This document shows positions 9,947 through 19,046 of a DNA stretch of 64,000 nt, piece after piece. A program made the translations under genes and the position numbers. This DNA comes from Vibrio rotiferianus CAIM 577 = LMG 21460 (lineage in GTDB: Bacteria; Pseudomonadota; Gammaproteobacteria; Enterobacterales; Vibrionaceae), in NCBI RefSeq assembly GCF_002741985.1, contig NZ_APHW01000014.1, positions 124,001-188,000 of the forward strand. The letters are read 5' to 3'. Position 1 is the first letter of the stretch. The number at the start of each line of letters is the position of its first letter. The notes below the pieces were generated by a model. It did not search any database. It saw nothing but the letters and a program-made list of their open reading frames with translations, and was not told where the DNA came from.

Positions 9947-10488
9947 AGCTGTCCTAACGTGTGTTGATAGAATTCTCCATTATCTTTAATTAAGTATCAT
10001 TATCAACAACTATGAAGTAGAGTTGTAAATTCTGCATAGCGCACAGAGCTTATGTAATGGATTGCAAACTTGAGTGAGAAGTAGTCTATTTAGAGTTTTT
10101 GCTTAAATTTTGACGTCTAATCTTCAATGGCATTTATTTCTTAATTTTCATTGCCTTATGTTGATGTTTGTAAATTATTTAAACGTTTGCACGTCCAAGT
10201 GTTGATGTAAATCAAATACTCGTAGACAATACGCCCCCGTGTCGGAAATCTCCTCCACAGAGTGCAAGGTTGTACTCGAGAGACATAAGTGTCTTAAATG
10301 ACCTCAAAACGCTAAATTTCACACACTCGTGAGAGGTTTAGTCATTGCGGTAATTTTAGGCTATAGGCTTTACCTATCAACGTAATAGGTAAGACCAATT
10401 TTCTATTTTGTGGTGCCATTGATAGGGTTGGCTCAATCCTTTTAGCCGTATCCGGGCACACAATAAGTACCTCGTTTTTAAGGGAAAG
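9947..10488. other. Intergenic region between the AraC-type gene and zwf
   Basis: About 540 bases with no convincing ORF. It holds the Fur-like box at 9989-10008 for the reverse gene. Near zwf there is a perfect inverted repeat TTACCTAT/ATAGGTAA with a 7-base loop (about 10371-10393), roughly 100 bases before the ATG, and a palindromic AAACGTTT near 10190. Either could be an operator or leader hairpin; neither is assigned to a known regulator. Confidence 0.5.
9989..10008. promoter_or_regulatory. Fur-like box upstream of the AraC-type gene
   Basis: On the reverse strand it reads GTTGATAATGATACTTAATT, which carries the GATAATGATA part of the Fur consensus. It is about 45 bases upstream of the ATG. 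It suggests that regulator and receptor are both iron-repressed. Confidence 0.65.
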
Positions 10489-11994
10489 ATGATGGTAATA
10501 CCAGAAAACAGTAGCATCGTTATTTTTGGTGCTTCAGGTGACCTTACATACCGTAAGTTAATTCCTGCTCTATACCACCTTTATGCGAACAAGCAGCTTC
10601 CAGAAAATTTTGCCATTCTAGGTGTAAGCCGCACTGAGTACAGTGATGAGTCTTACCGTGAGAAGTTGTTAAAATCGCTTCAAGAAATGGAAAAAACTGA
10701 GCCAGAAACGCTTAATGCATTTATTAACCACCTGCATTACCAAGCAATCAATACATCTGACACACAAGATTACAGCAAGTTGGCGACACGCTTAGACCAA
10801 CTGGCAGACGAATACCAATTCGAACAACGTAATACGCTTTTCTATCTTGCGACGCCACCAAGCCTATACAGCGTGATCCCTGCAAGTCTTGCAGCACACG
10901 GTCTGAACAATGAGGAAGATGGCTGGAAACGCCTGATCATCGAAAAACCATTCGGTTACGACCTTGAATCAGCGCGCACGTTGGACAAAGAAATCCACGA
11001 GCACTTCCAAGAGCATCAGATCTACCGCATCGACCACTACCTAGGTAAAGAAACGGTTCAGAACCTGCTTGTCCTACGTTTTTCTAACGCGATGTTTGAA
11101 CCGTTATGGAACCGTAACTTCATTGATTACGTGGAAATCACCGGCGCAGAATTCTTAGGCGTAGAAGAGCGTGGTGGGTACTACGATGGTTCTGGGGCAG
11201 TACGCGATATGTTCCAAAATCACCTGCTACAAGTGCTAGCAATGGTGGGTATGGAGCCGCCTGCACAGATCAATGCTGACGCGATGCGTGATGAAGTGGT
11301 AAAAGTCCTTCAGTGTCTTAAACCGCTGGATGAGAACGCACTTCGTAACGACCTTGTATTAGGTCAGTACACGGCATCGGATGTTCGTGGTCAGCACCTT
11401 CCGGGTTACCGTGAAGAGAACGGCGTCGCAGACGATTCTCGTACCGAGACTTACATCGGCCTGAAAGCCTACATCAACAACTGGCGTTGGAATGGCGTGC
11501 CTTTCTACGTACGTACAGGTAAGCGTCTACCGACTCGCGTGACTGAAGTGGTTATCCACTTTAAACAGACACCACACCCAGTGTTTGGTCAAAACGCACC
11601 AGAGAATAAGCTGATTATTCGTATTCAGCCAGACGAAGGCATCCAAATGAGCTTTGGTCTGAAAGAGCCGGGCGCAGGCTTTAAAGCGAAGGAAGTGAAA
11701 ATGAACTTCCACTACGCTGATCTGCAAGAAACCCAAATGCTGACTGCTTATGAGCGCCTACTTCTTGATGCCCTAAACGGTGATGCAACGCTATTTGCTC
11801 GTAGCGATGCGGTTGAAGCGTGTTGGAAATACGTGCAACCGATTCTAGATTTCAAGCAAGACCCACAAGCGCTATTCGGATACGCATGTGGTACATGGGG
11901 ACCAAAAGAAGCGGACGACTTGCTACAGCGAGCCAACCGCGCTTGGCGTTTCCCTTGTAAAAACCTAACAGATACGGACTACTGCGAACTATGA
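10489..11994 (+). CDS. zwf: Glucose-6-phosphate 1-dehydrogenase
   Basis: 501 residues, normal family length. The dinucleotide-binding loop [18 protein letters not shown] is at about residues 11-28 and the signature [14 protein letters not shown] at about 178-191, with the catalytic His in DHYLGK. The enzyme oxidises glucose-6-phosphate to 6-phosphogluconolactone with NADP+, the first step of the oxidative pentose phosphate pathway in the cytosol. Two ATG codons are adjacent (10489, 10492); the second has the better spacing from AAGGGA and may be the true start. The stop overlaps the pgl ATG. It heads a zwf-pgl-gnd operon. Confidence 0.98.
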   Translation: MMVIPENSSIVIFGASGDLTYRKLIPALYHLYANKQLPENFAILGVSRTEYSDESYREKLLKSLQEMEKTEPETLNAFINHLHYQAINTSDTQDYSKLATRLDQLADEYQFEQRNTLFYLATPPSLYSVIPASLAAHGLNNEEDGWKRLIIEKPFGYDLESARTLDKEIHEHFQEHQIYRIDHYLGKETVQNLLVLRFSNAMFEPLWNRNFIDYVEITGAEFLGVEERGGYYDGSGAVRDMFQNHLLQVLAMVGMEPPAQINADAMRDEVVKVLQCLKPLDENALRNDLVLGQYTASDVRGQHLPGYREENGVADDSRTETYIGLKAYINNWRWNGVPFYVRTGKRLPTRVTEVVIHFKQTPHPVFGQNAPENKLIIRIQPDEGIQMSFGLKEPGAGFKAKEVKMNFHYADLQETQMLTAYERLLLDALNGDATLFARSDAVEACWKYVQPILDFKQDPQALFGYACGTWGPKEADDLLQRANRAWRFPCKNLTDTDYCEL

Positions 11995-12707
11995 TCAACC
12001 ACAAGATCTACCAAACAGCAGAGCAGGTAGTAGAAAGCCTTGCTAACGACATGAAAGCGTTTAGCGAAATGGGCCGACCTGTTCACATCTCTCTTTCTGG
12101 CGGCAGCACACCAAAAATGCTGTTTAAGCTACTAGCAACAGAAGCTTACGCGACGTCAATTCAGTGGCAAAACCTACACTTCTGGTGGGGTGATGAGCGC
12201 TGTGTTGCGCCTGATGATGCAGAAAGTAACTATGGCGAAGCGAATGCTCTACTATTTAGTCAAGTGAGCATTCCTGCTGAGAACATCCACCGCATCCGTG
12301 GTGAAGAAGAGCCAGAAGCAGAAGCACAGCGCTTTGCGAAAGAGATGGCAGAAGTGATTCCAACTGAAAATGGCACTCCTGTGTTTGATTGGATCTTGCT
12401 TGGCGTTGGCGCAGATGGTCATACCGCATCACTGTTCCCTGGTCAGACAAACTACGATGATGAGAACCTATCAGTATTGGCTTCTCATCCTGAGTCTGGT
12501 CAGATTCGCGTATCGAAGACGGCACGCGTATTAGAAGCAGCGAAGCGCATCAGTTACTTAGTACTTGGCGCTGGTAAAGCAGACATTATCGAAGAGATTA
12601 ATAGCTCACCAGCACGCGTACTTCCATATCCGGCAGCGAAGATCCAAGCGAAAGCGGGTCTGACGGAATGGTATTTAGATTTAGACGCAGCGGCAAAAAT
12701 CGCTTAA
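11991..12707 (+). CDS. pgl: 6-phosphogluconolactonase (DevB type)
   Basis: 238 residues. Family motifs visible: [16 protein letters not shown] near residue 35, [19 protein letters not shown] near 65, and [15 protein letters not shown] near 138. It hydrolyses 6-phosphogluconolactone to 6-phosphogluconate, between the zwf and gnd steps. The ATG overlaps the zwf stop (ATGA), indicating translational coupling; gnd follows 40 bases later with its own ribosome-binding site. Confidence 0.97.
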   Translation: MINHKIYQTAEQVVESLANDMKAFSEMGRPVHISLSGGSTPKMLFKLLATEAYATSIQWQNLHFWWGDERCVAPDDAESNYGEANALLFSQVSIPAENIHRIRGEEEPEAEAQRFAKEMAEVIPTENGTPVFDWILLGVGADGHTASLFPGQTNYDDENLSVLASHPESGQIRVSKTARVLEAAKRISYLVLGAGKADIIEEINSSPARVLPYPAAKIQAKAGLTEWYLDLDAAAKIA

Positions 12708-12747
12708 TGCGGCCGTTGGTCGAATAAAAGACAATTGGAGAGAAACA

Positions 12748-14196
12748 ATGAAAGGTGATATCGGTGTAATCGGCCTTGCTGTAATGGGTCAAAACCTTAT
12801 CCTTAACATGAACGATCACGGCTTTAAAGTTGTGGCTCACAACCGTACTGCTGCAAAAGTAGACGAGTTCCTGGAAGGTCCAGCGAAAGGCACAAACATC
12901 ATCGGTGCATACTCTCTAGAAGAACTAGTAGAGAAGCTAGAAACGCCACGTAAAGTGATGCTTATGGTTCGTGCAGGTGACGTTGTTGACACGTTCATCG
13001 ACAACCTAATCCCGCTTCTAGACGAAGGCGACATCATCATTGACGGTGGTAACACTAACTACCCAGACACAAACCGTCGCGTAGCACACTGCCGTGAGAA
13101 AGGCATTCACTTCATCGGTACTGGTGTATCTGGTGGTGAAGAAGGTGCACGTTTTGGTCCTTCAATCATGCCTGGCGGCGCTGCTGAAGCTTGGGAAGCG
13201 GTTAAGCCAATCTTCCAAGGTATCTCTGCAAAAACTGACGCTGGCGAACCATGTTGTGACTGGGTTGGTAACGACGGTGCAGGTCACTTTGTTAAGATGG
13301 TGCACAACGGCATCGAATACGGTGACATGCAGCTTATCACTGAAGCTTACCAGTTCATGAAAGACGGTCTTGGTATGTCTGCTGACGAGATGCAAGCAGT
13401 ATTCGCTGATTGGAACAAGACTGAGCTAGACAGCTACCTTGTTGAAATCACTGCTGACATCCTTGGCTACAAAGATGAAGACGGTGAGCCTCTAGTTGAG
13501 AAGATCCTAGACACAGCAGGCCAAAAAGGTACTGGTAAGTGGACAGGTATCAACGCACTAGACCTAGGTATTCCTCTAACGCTTATCTCTGAGTCTGTGT
13601 TCTCTCGTTGTCTATCTGCACTGAAAGACCAACGTGTTGAAGCTGAGTCTCTATTCGGTAAGACAATCACTCCAGTTGAAGGTGACAAGCAAGAGTGGGT
13701 TGATGCACTGCGTCAAGCGCTACTAGCTTCTAAGATCATCTCTTACGCTCAAGGCTTCATGCTAATGCGCGAAGCGTCTAACGAAAACGGTTGGGACCTA
13801 AACTACGGTAACGTAGCACTAATGTGGCGTGGTGGTTGTATCATCCGTTCTGCGTTCCTAGGCAACATCCGTGATGCGTACGAAGCGAACCCAGATATCG
13901 CATTCCTAGGTTCTGATGAGTACTTCAAAAACATCCTACAAGGCAGCCTAGCAGCATGGCGCAAAGTAGCAGCGAAATCTCTAGAGTCCGGTATCCCAAT
14001 GCCATGTACGATTTCTGCGCTATCTTTCCTAGACGGTTACACAACTGCTCGTCTACCAGCGAACCTGCTTCAAGCTCAACGTGACTACTTCGGTGCTCAC
14101 ACTTACGAGCGTACTGACCGTCCACGTGGTGAATTCTTCCACACTAACTGGACTGGTACAGGCGGCGACACAGCGTCTACAACTTACGACGTTTAA
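12748..14196 (+). CDS. gnd: 6-phosphogluconate dehydrogenase, decarboxylating
   Basis: 482 residues, full length. NADP-binding loop GLAVMGQNLILNM at about residues 8-20, signature GVSGGEEGARFGPSIMPGG at about 127-145, and catalytic HNGIEYGDMQLI near 187. It converts 6-phosphogluconate to ribulose-5-phosphate, CO2 and NADPH. GGAGAG precedes the ATG. Codon use is strongly biased (CTA, GGT, CGT, AAC), as expected for a highly expressed gene. Last gene of the operon, followed by a strong terminator. Confidence 0.98.
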   Translation: MKGDIGVIGLAVMGQNLILNMNDHGFKVVAHNRTAAKVDEFLEGPAKGTNIIGAYSLEELVEKLETPRKVMLMVRAGDVVDTFIDNLIPLLDEGDIIIDGGNTNYPDTNRRVAHCREKGIHFIGTGVSGGEEGARFGPSIMPGGAAEAWEAVKPIFQGISAKTDAGEPCCDWVGNDGAGHFVKMVHNGIEYGDMQLITEAYQFMKDGLGMSADEMQAVFADWNKTELDSYLVEITADILGYKDEDGEPLVEKILDTAGQKGTGKWTGINALDLGIPLTLISESVFSRCLSALKDQRVEAESLFGKTITPVEGDKQEWVDALRQALLASKIISYAQGFMLMREASNENGWDLNYGNVALMWRGGCIIRSAFLGNIRDAYEANPDIAFLGSDEYFKNILQGSLAAWRKVAAKSLESGIPMPCTISALSFLDGYTTARLPANLLQAQRDYFGAHTYERTDRPRGEFFHTNWTGTGGDTASTTYDV

Positions 14197-14222
14197 TCTG
14201 CAGTCAGTAAACGGATAAAAGC

Positions 14223-14252
14223 AAAAGGATGCCCAAGTGGCATCCTTTTTTA
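14223..14252 (+). terminator. Intrinsic terminator of zwf-pgl-gnd
   Basis: Stem AAAAGGATGCC / GGCATCCTTTT with a 5-base loop and a T-run, 27 bases after the gnd stop. Confidence 0.9.
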
Positions 14253-14432
14253 TTACCTGCAATTCATGAGAGAGATACTACTAAAACTAACAGTTTCACA
14301 ATGATTTGAAGTCAAACGCAGTTCTCAGAAATGGGAGAGCATGCTTTCGCTATCAGTTTAATATTCCTTTCCGAACAGTGAAGCTAAGCTGCTCTCTGGC
14401 GCCCCCTCAACTACAAGGTCACGATAATAGAT

Positions 14433-14951
14433 ATGACACAACAGAAGCATCCATTTCATCCAGTTTTTGCGTCGCTTATGTTCATATTGTTGATCATCTA
14501 TGCCATTTATCGCCTTTATCATCATTTCGCTTTCGAATCTCTAATGCTTCAGCTCAGTAGTGATTTTCAAGTGGTCTACATTGATGCGTCATATGTTTTA
14601 AGTTTCTCAAGCTTACTCTTATGTCCCATATTATTGGTTTATCTTTTATTTGATCGAATGACACAGTTAGTCAAAGTGCCGATTAAAGTGATAACCATAG
14701 CAGTTCTCTTGTCCCTTATCGTTGCTATTCCAATTCAAATTTTTGAATTTTGGCGATTGAAGTATATTGCAGAAAATAATGGTTACTTAGCGTGTCCACC
14801 TTTCACAATCGCGTCCAGCGGAATGACGATAGAAGCAATGGTAAAAAATGAGAGGCTTTGCTCGGATGCTGAGATCAATCGCATTGCTATGTATGGCTAT
14901 TTTCACGAATTAGAAAGGGTTGATAAGTTATTAAAGACACGTGAGGAATAG
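14433..14951 (+). CDS. Membrane protein of unknown function (tandem paralogue 1)
   Basis: 172 residues with three likely membrane segments (about residues 10-28, 50-70 and 82-105) followed by an extracytoplasmic-looking tail. The tail carries GYLACPPFTIASS, then IEAMVKNERLCSD. The next gene has the same plan and the same spaced motif (GY..CP.F..ASS....IE.MV.....LC.D), including two conserved Cys, so the two are tandem duplicates. The two Cys may form a disulfide outside the membrane. I do not recognise a function. The 180 bases upstream, after the gnd terminator, hold only the promoter region. Confidence 0.7.
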   Translation: MTQQKHPFHPVFASLMFILLIIYAIYRLYHHFAFESLMLQLSSDFQVVYIDASYVLSFSSLLLCPILLVYLLFDRMTQLVKVPIKVITIAVLLSLIVAIPIQIFEFWRLKYIAENNGYLACPPFTIASSGMTIEAMVKNERLCSDAEINRIAMYGYFHELERVDKLLKTREE

Positions 14952-14958
14952 TAGGGCA

Positions 14959-15492
14959 ATGGATGATACGCCAAGCATAAAAAAAGTTAGCCTGGTCGCT
15001 CTTGTTATCAGCTTGATTACATGTGGCATTGCTTTTACGTTGCTCAGTGATCATTTCGAATCTCTAAGCTTACAGGTTCAATTAGCTAAGCAATATCAAA
15101 TAATCTACATTAATACGCGCTATGTAATCGTTATTGGCGCTAGTATCACTATTCTTGTAAGTTGTGTTTATGCCATATACAAAGCAAAGATAGGCAAAGC
15201 CGTGTCGACGGTATTAAGTCGTTCGCTTGAAGTTATGTTGTTGTCAGCAATAGCTCTAGCGTGGCCCGCTTCTCTTATAGAGCAAGAAAGATTAATTTCA
15301 CTCGCGACAGGTCAAGGCTACTATGAATGCCCGTTATTTTCTTTAGCATCGAGTAAGCCGAGCATTGAGGTAATGGTCAGAGAGCCTGAGTTATGTCGAG
15401 ATGAGAAGATGTTGACTATGACCGAAGACGGCAACTTATATCAACTTGATGAAATAAATGCTTATCTGAAGTCTAGGAGCATTGTTCATTAG
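14959..15492 (+). CDS. Membrane protein of unknown function (tandem paralogue 2)
   Basis: 177 residues from ATG 14959, preferred over an upstream in-frame GTG (14941) that would overlap the previous gene. Three probable membrane segments, then GYYECPLFSLASS and IEVMVREPELCRD, the motif shared with the preceding gene. Overall identity looks low apart from this block, so the duplication is old. It starts 7 bases after the stop of paralogue 1 and is co-transcribed. A terminator follows at once. Function unknown. Confidence 0.7.
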   Translation: MDDTPSIKKVSLVALVISLITCGIAFTLLSDHFESLSLQVQLAKQYQIIYINTRYVIVIGASITILVSCVYAIYKAKIGKAVSTVLSRSLEVMLLSAIALAWPASLIEQERLISLATGQGYYECPLFSLASSKPSIEVMVREPELCRDEKMLTMTEDGNLYQLDEINAYLKSRSIVH

Positions 15493-15497
15493 TACTC

Positions 15498-15519
15498 AAA
15501 GAGCGCCTAAGCGCTCTTT
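15498..15519. terminator. Intrinsic terminator
   Basis: AAAGAGCGC / GCGCTCTTT with a 4-base loop, then TTCTTTT. It ends the paralogue pair and overlaps the last codons of the convergent small gene. Confidence 0.8.
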
Positions 15520-15713
15520 TCTTTTACATTGCCTTTTGGGTGATGGCCGAATCTGTCATTCAAGTAGAGTAGTCCACTGACGAAAAGTGCCACAACGGAA
15601 ACCGTAAAGAGGGCATACATACTTAATACCCAAGCGAATGTGGCTGTCAGAAAGGCAATGAAGGAAAACATTCTGCTGAATGACATTACATGACCTAATT
15701 TTTTACTTTTCAT
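15507..15713 (-). CDS. Small two-TM membrane protein (68 aa)
   Basis: Begins MKSKKLGHVMSFSRMFSFIA and has two hydrophobic stretches (about residues 12-32 and 34-50) with a charged C-terminus (NDRFGHHPKGNVKEKSA). GGAGG stands 5 bases before the ATG, which makes translation likely. It is alone and convergent with the paralogue pair. No recognised family. Confidence 0.65.
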   Translation of the reverse strand: MKSKKLGHVMSFSRMFSFIAFLTATFAWVLSMYALFTVSVVALFVSGLLYLNDRFGHHPKGNVKEKSA

Positions 15714-15984
15714 AACGCCTCCCAGAGCTTAGTGGGTAGAGCCAGAGTGCTTTCACTCCGCATTTGTATTGTCTCTTTTTTGCTCAGAAGATACCCAAAA
15801 AGTAGGCTAAATATTTCTCAAAAAAGATTAAATATTGACCTGGTAGACAGTTTTTAATAGCAAATTGTTGTGAGTTTCATTGCATAGTGTTTTGGACGGC
15901 GTTTTTGATTCTGTTGAGCGTCAAAAATGATTTTTATCTTTGGCTAAAGTAAATGCATCCCAACTGAAAACGCAGGAAACTCTT

Positions 15985-17505
15985 ATGTTAAAGACTCAAC
16001 TTAAACGTGTCGCATTGATTACCAGCCTATTGGTTTCATCATCAGTGATGGCAAGCACAGGCGCTTACAACACTGACATTCCATCAAGCATCATTACACC
16101 TGATAAGGTTGAAACCAGCATTGGTACTCTGAATTTCAAGGATGGCGTGCCAAGCCAACAAACCATGGAGATGCTGTACAACAATCTCGATACCATGCGT
16201 GCGACAGAAGTGTTTATGAACGCGATTCCTATGGCCTCTATGGAAGCGTTGAGAGTCGGGCATGAGAAGATGGGGCTAACCAATTCAAATCAGGTGATGC
16301 TGTTTGATGATCTGATGGATTCAAACCCGCTATTTTTAACGGGTAACACGGATACGGTTTACGCATCGGCGTTTCTTGATTTAGAGCGTGATGGTCCAAC
16401 GGTTGTAGAAATCCCACCGGGCATGGGGCCAACCACTGTCAATGATGCCTTCTTCCGTTTCGTGACCGATATGGGCGTTGTAGGTCCAGACAAAGGTCAG
16501 GGTGGTAAATACCTTATTTTGCCACCAAATTACGATGGTCCAGTCCCTGAGGGTTACCATGTTTCGCAGTCAACAAGTTACACCAACTGGTTTATTGCGC
16601 GTGGGTTCCTGAAAGACGGTAAAACGGATGCAGCGGTTAACTCATACCACACAGGTTTGAAGATTTACCCACTGGCGAAGAAAGGTGAACAACCGAAGAT
16701 GGAGTTTATCTCTGGTAGTGGTAAGTCCTTCAATACTATCCATGCGAACGACGACCATTTCTATGATGAAATCAAAACGGTGATCGACAAAGAGCCTATT
16801 GATTTTATCGACCCAGAAATGCGCGGTTTGATTGCGGCAATTGGTATTCAAAAAGGTAAGCCGTTCGAACCTGATGCGCGTATGCAGAAGATCCTGAAAG
16901 ATGGTGCTGCAATTGGTAACGCGACGGCTCGTGCGCTGATGTTTAACCCACGTACAGAAAACGCGTATATTTGGGACGATCGTAACTGGAAAACTGCGTT
17001 TATCGGCAAAGATTATCAGTGGCTGATTGATGAAGGTAAAGGCGGACGTAATCTGGATGCGCGTACTTATTTCTTCTACATGGCAACGGTAAACACGCCA
17101 GCAATGGCGCTTAAGATGATTGGTAAAGGCTCTCAGTACGCCATTGTTGATAAAACGGCAGAGGGTAAGTTCTTTGATGGCGGTAAGAATTACAAGCTGA
17201 CGATTCCTGCGAATGTGCCAGCGAAGAACTTCTGGTCTGTGGTTGCTTACGATACGCAAACACGTTCGGAGCTACAAACGAGCCAACCGTTCCCAAGTAA
17301 GAACGATAAGCGCGACAAGATGGTTGAAAACCCAGATGGTTCGGTCGATTTGTACTTCGGTCCAACCGCTCCGAAGGGTAAAGAAGCAAACTGGATTCAA
17401 ACGGTTCCAAACAAAGGCTGGTTCAGTATCTTACGTATGTACGGTCCTTTAGAACCATGGTATGACGGTTCTTGGAAGCCAAGTGATATCACTGAAGTGA
17501 AATAA
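15985..17505 (+). CDS. Exported DUF1254/DUF1214 domain protein
   Basis: 506 residues from the ATG at 15985, which has AGGAAAC 7 bases upstream and gives a clean signal peptide (MLKTQLKRVALITSLLVSSS, cleavage after VMA). A longer TTG-started reading from 15940 would bury the signal. The N-terminal half is the DUF1254 type (about residues 50-180) and the C-terminal part the DUF1214 type (about 385-490, with KNFWSVVAYDTQTRSEL and WFSILRMYGPLEPWYDGSWKP). It should be periplasmic. Members of this family are common in marine bacteria, but the activity is not established to my knowledge. Single-gene unit with its own terminator. Confidence 0.85.
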   Translation: MLKTQLKRVALITSLLVSSSVMASTGAYNTDIPSSIITPDKVETSIGTLNFKDGVPSQQTMEMLYNNLDTMRATEVFMNAIPMASMEALRVGHEKMGLTNSNQVMLFDDLMDSNPLFLTGNTDTVYASAFLDLERDGPTVVEIPPGMGPTTVNDAFFRFVTDMGVVGPDKGQGGKYLILPPNYDGPVPEGYHVSQSTSYTNWFIARGFLKDGKTDAAVNSYHTGLKIYPLAKKGEQPKMEFISGSGKSFNTIHANDDHFYDEIKTVIDKEPIDFIDPEMRGLIAAIGIQKGKPFEPDARMQKILKDGAAIGNATARALMFNPRTENAYIWDDRNWKTAFIGKDYQWLIDEGKGGRNLDARTYFFYMATVNTPAMALKMIGKGSQYAIVDKTAEGKFFDGGKNYKLTIPANVPAKNFWSVVAYDTQTRSELQTSQPFPSKNDKRDKMVENPDGSVDLYFGPTAPKGKEANWIQTVPNKGWFSILRMYGPLEPWYDGSWKPSDITEVK

Positions 17506-17536
17506 GACCATCGTAAGGTGCGACAAACTGAAGATG

Positions 17537-17568
17537 AAAGCCGACCTGTTAATTGGTCGGCTTTTTTT
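17537..17568 (+). terminator. Intrinsic terminator
   Basis: AAAGCCGACC / GGTCGGCTTT, 8-base loop, followed by a T-run; 31 bases after the DUF1254 stop. Confidence 0.9.
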
Positions 17569-17602
17569 ATTCCTTGGCTATGCGGCAACAAAAATTAGCG
17601 GC

Positions 17603-18505
17603 TTAGCTAAGCGCTCGTTTAATAAAGGTTTCCACTTGTGCAATGATCGGGTGTTGGTAAAAGGCTCGGTGGTACTGAATCCCGACATCAAACAACATTG
17701 ACGTTCCCTCTAATTTTAACGGTAATCGACAAATTCCTGCGGGTAGCTCTTGATCGTCGATATACATACCGACAAATACATACGGACTGACTTTGACGCA
17801 ATCGAGTGCTGCAGTCATTGAGGAGACGGTCAGCTTCTGCTCTAGATTCACACCCGTCAGTTTACGCATTCGTTCGTAATAAGCGTTCACATCGAGCGAA
17901 CCCATGGAGACTCGCACCGTTTCAAGGTTTTCAATGTCACTGAGTTCGAGTTCGGTTTGTTGGTGAAGAGGGTGTTGAGCGTTCACATACGCAAAGATGG
18001 GGACGGAAGCCACCTTACGTTCCACCATTCTCTCGTTGAGTTCATTAGGAAACCCACCAATCCCAATCGCGACAGCGCCGCGTTTAGGGTTCTCTATGCT
18101 TTCTATCGACCAATCAATAAAGGAAATCTTGGGCTTTTGTTCATCTGTGGTAAGGGCGGTAACCAAAGGGATCGTTAACATGCCAGAAAGAGGGTTGATG
18201 ATGCTGAAGACGTACTCGTTAGAATATTGGTTTGCATTAAAGGTCTTTGCCAACTGCGGTATCTGCTCAAGTTGCTCTAGAGGCTCCCCGATAGCCTCAC
18301 ACAATTGTTGACAGAGCAGCGTAGGGGTATAAACGCCTTTCTCTGCATTGAACAGTTCGTTATCAAATCGCAGGCGGCACTCGGCGAGTTGCCTAGTAAA
18401 GGTTGCTTTGCTGATGTCTAGCGTATGACACACTTTCGCCTGCGACTTTTGCTGGCTCAGTAGATAAAGAAAGCGATACAAATTTAAATCGATGGTATTT
18501 TTCAC
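17603..18505 (-). CDS. LysR-family transcriptional regulator
   Basis: 300 residues with GTG start at 18505. The N-terminal winged HTH is at about residues 5-62 (DLNLYRFLYLLSQQKSQAKV, then DISKATFTRQLAECRLRF) and a LysR-type effector domain spans about 90-295. The HTH diverges from the textbook motif, so target and ligand are not inferable. It is convergent with the DUF1254 gene and separated from the next forward gene by a hairpin-bearing region. Confidence 0.85.
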   Translation of the reverse strand: MKNTIDLNLYRFLYLLSQQKSQAKVCHTLDISKATFTRQLAECRLRFDNELFNAEKGVYTPTLLCQQLCEAIGEPLEQLEQIPQLAKTFNANQYSNEYVFSIINPLSGMLTIPLVTALTTDEQKPKISFIDWSIESIENPKRGAVAIGIGGFPNELNERMVERKVASVPIFAYVNAQHPLHQQTELELSDIENLETVRVSMGSLDVNAYYERMRKLTGVNLEQKLTVSSMTAALDCVKVSPYVFVGMYIDDQELPAGICRLPLKLEGTSMLFDVGIQYHRAFYQHPIIAQVETFIKRALS

Positions 18506-18716
18506 GAAGTAAGCGCCTCAAAACGTTAAGCTTTAAGTATCAACGTCTCTCATCCTCTGTTCCAATAAAATCGAAGACAAATTTTCCTTTTGTGACATGG
18601 GGTTAGGTCGTAAGGGTATGGTGTATTAAATCTGATTAAGAAACAAAGATTGCATAAAAGGTGAAAAAGAGTGCTAGGTAAGCCTTTGAACTCATCCTAT
18701 AATTAGCTTGCATATG
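18506..18716. other. Intergenic region that may encode a short transcript
   Basis: No ORF. TATAAT at 18698-18703 follows TTGAAC, but the spacing is too short for a standard promoter pair with that hexamer. The region ends in a strong orphan terminator hairpin at 18717-18751. Confidence 0.4.
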
Positions 18717-18751
18717 GAGGATGTTTGATGGTCAAACATCCTCTATTTTTT
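18717..18751 (+). terminator. Orphan intrinsic terminator or attenuator
   Basis: Perfect 12-bp stem GAGGATGTTTGA / TCAAACATCCTC with a 3-base loop, then TATTTTTT. No forward-strand gene ends upstream: the nearest is the reverse-strand LysR gene. It must end a small RNA or attenuate the 45-aa ORF downstream. Confidence 0.75.
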
Positions 18752-18848
18752 GAAACCTACAACAAGGATCCGGCATAAGATGTTTTTTGCTGGTGTTGTT
18801 TACATTTACCAAGAAGGTGATTTAACACTATTAATTGAGGTTCTTAAG

Positions 18849-18986
18849 ATGACTCTTAACAAGTACTTTGTTTTCATTCCGACTGATATGGACCAGGAAA
18901 CGCACAAGGAACAGAAAGTGAATTCAGACACGGAAACTCAACGTCAGGCATTAGTAAAACAGGCGCAGCAAGAAGGCGGACTGTAA
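18849..18986 (+). CDS. Small hypothetical protein (45 aa)
   Basis: MTLNKYFVFIPTDMDQETHK... ending AQQEGGL. The ATG at 18849 has GAGG 8 bases upstream; a longer in-frame reading from 18750 begins immediately behind the terminator hairpin and is less plausible. The C-terminal half is rich in Gln and Glu. It is followed by an intrinsic terminator at 19006-19033, which supports a real transcript. Family unknown. Confidence 0.5.
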   Translation: MTLNKYFVFIPTDMDQETHKEQKVNSDTETQRQALVKQAQQEGGL

Positions 18987-19005
18987 GGCTAGGTTTCAAA
19001 ACAAG

Positions 19006-19034
19006 AAGAGCACCCAATACGGTGCTCTTTTTTT
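19006..19034 (+). terminator. Intrinsic terminator
   Basis: AAGAGCACC / GGTGCTCTT with a 6-base loop and seven or more T, after the 45-aa ORF. Confidence 0.85.
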
Positions 19035-19046
19035 ATTCCTCAGTTA

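Noticed and set aside
10165..10185. HexR-like site (TGTAAATTATTTAAA) upstream of zwf
   Set aside because: HexR control of zwf is known in related bacteria, but the match to TGTAATNNNATTACA is too poor to call.
16642..17259. Long reverse ORF (205 codons) inside the DUF1254 gene
   Set aside because: Antisense shadow of a conserved gene; composition is that of a complementary frame.
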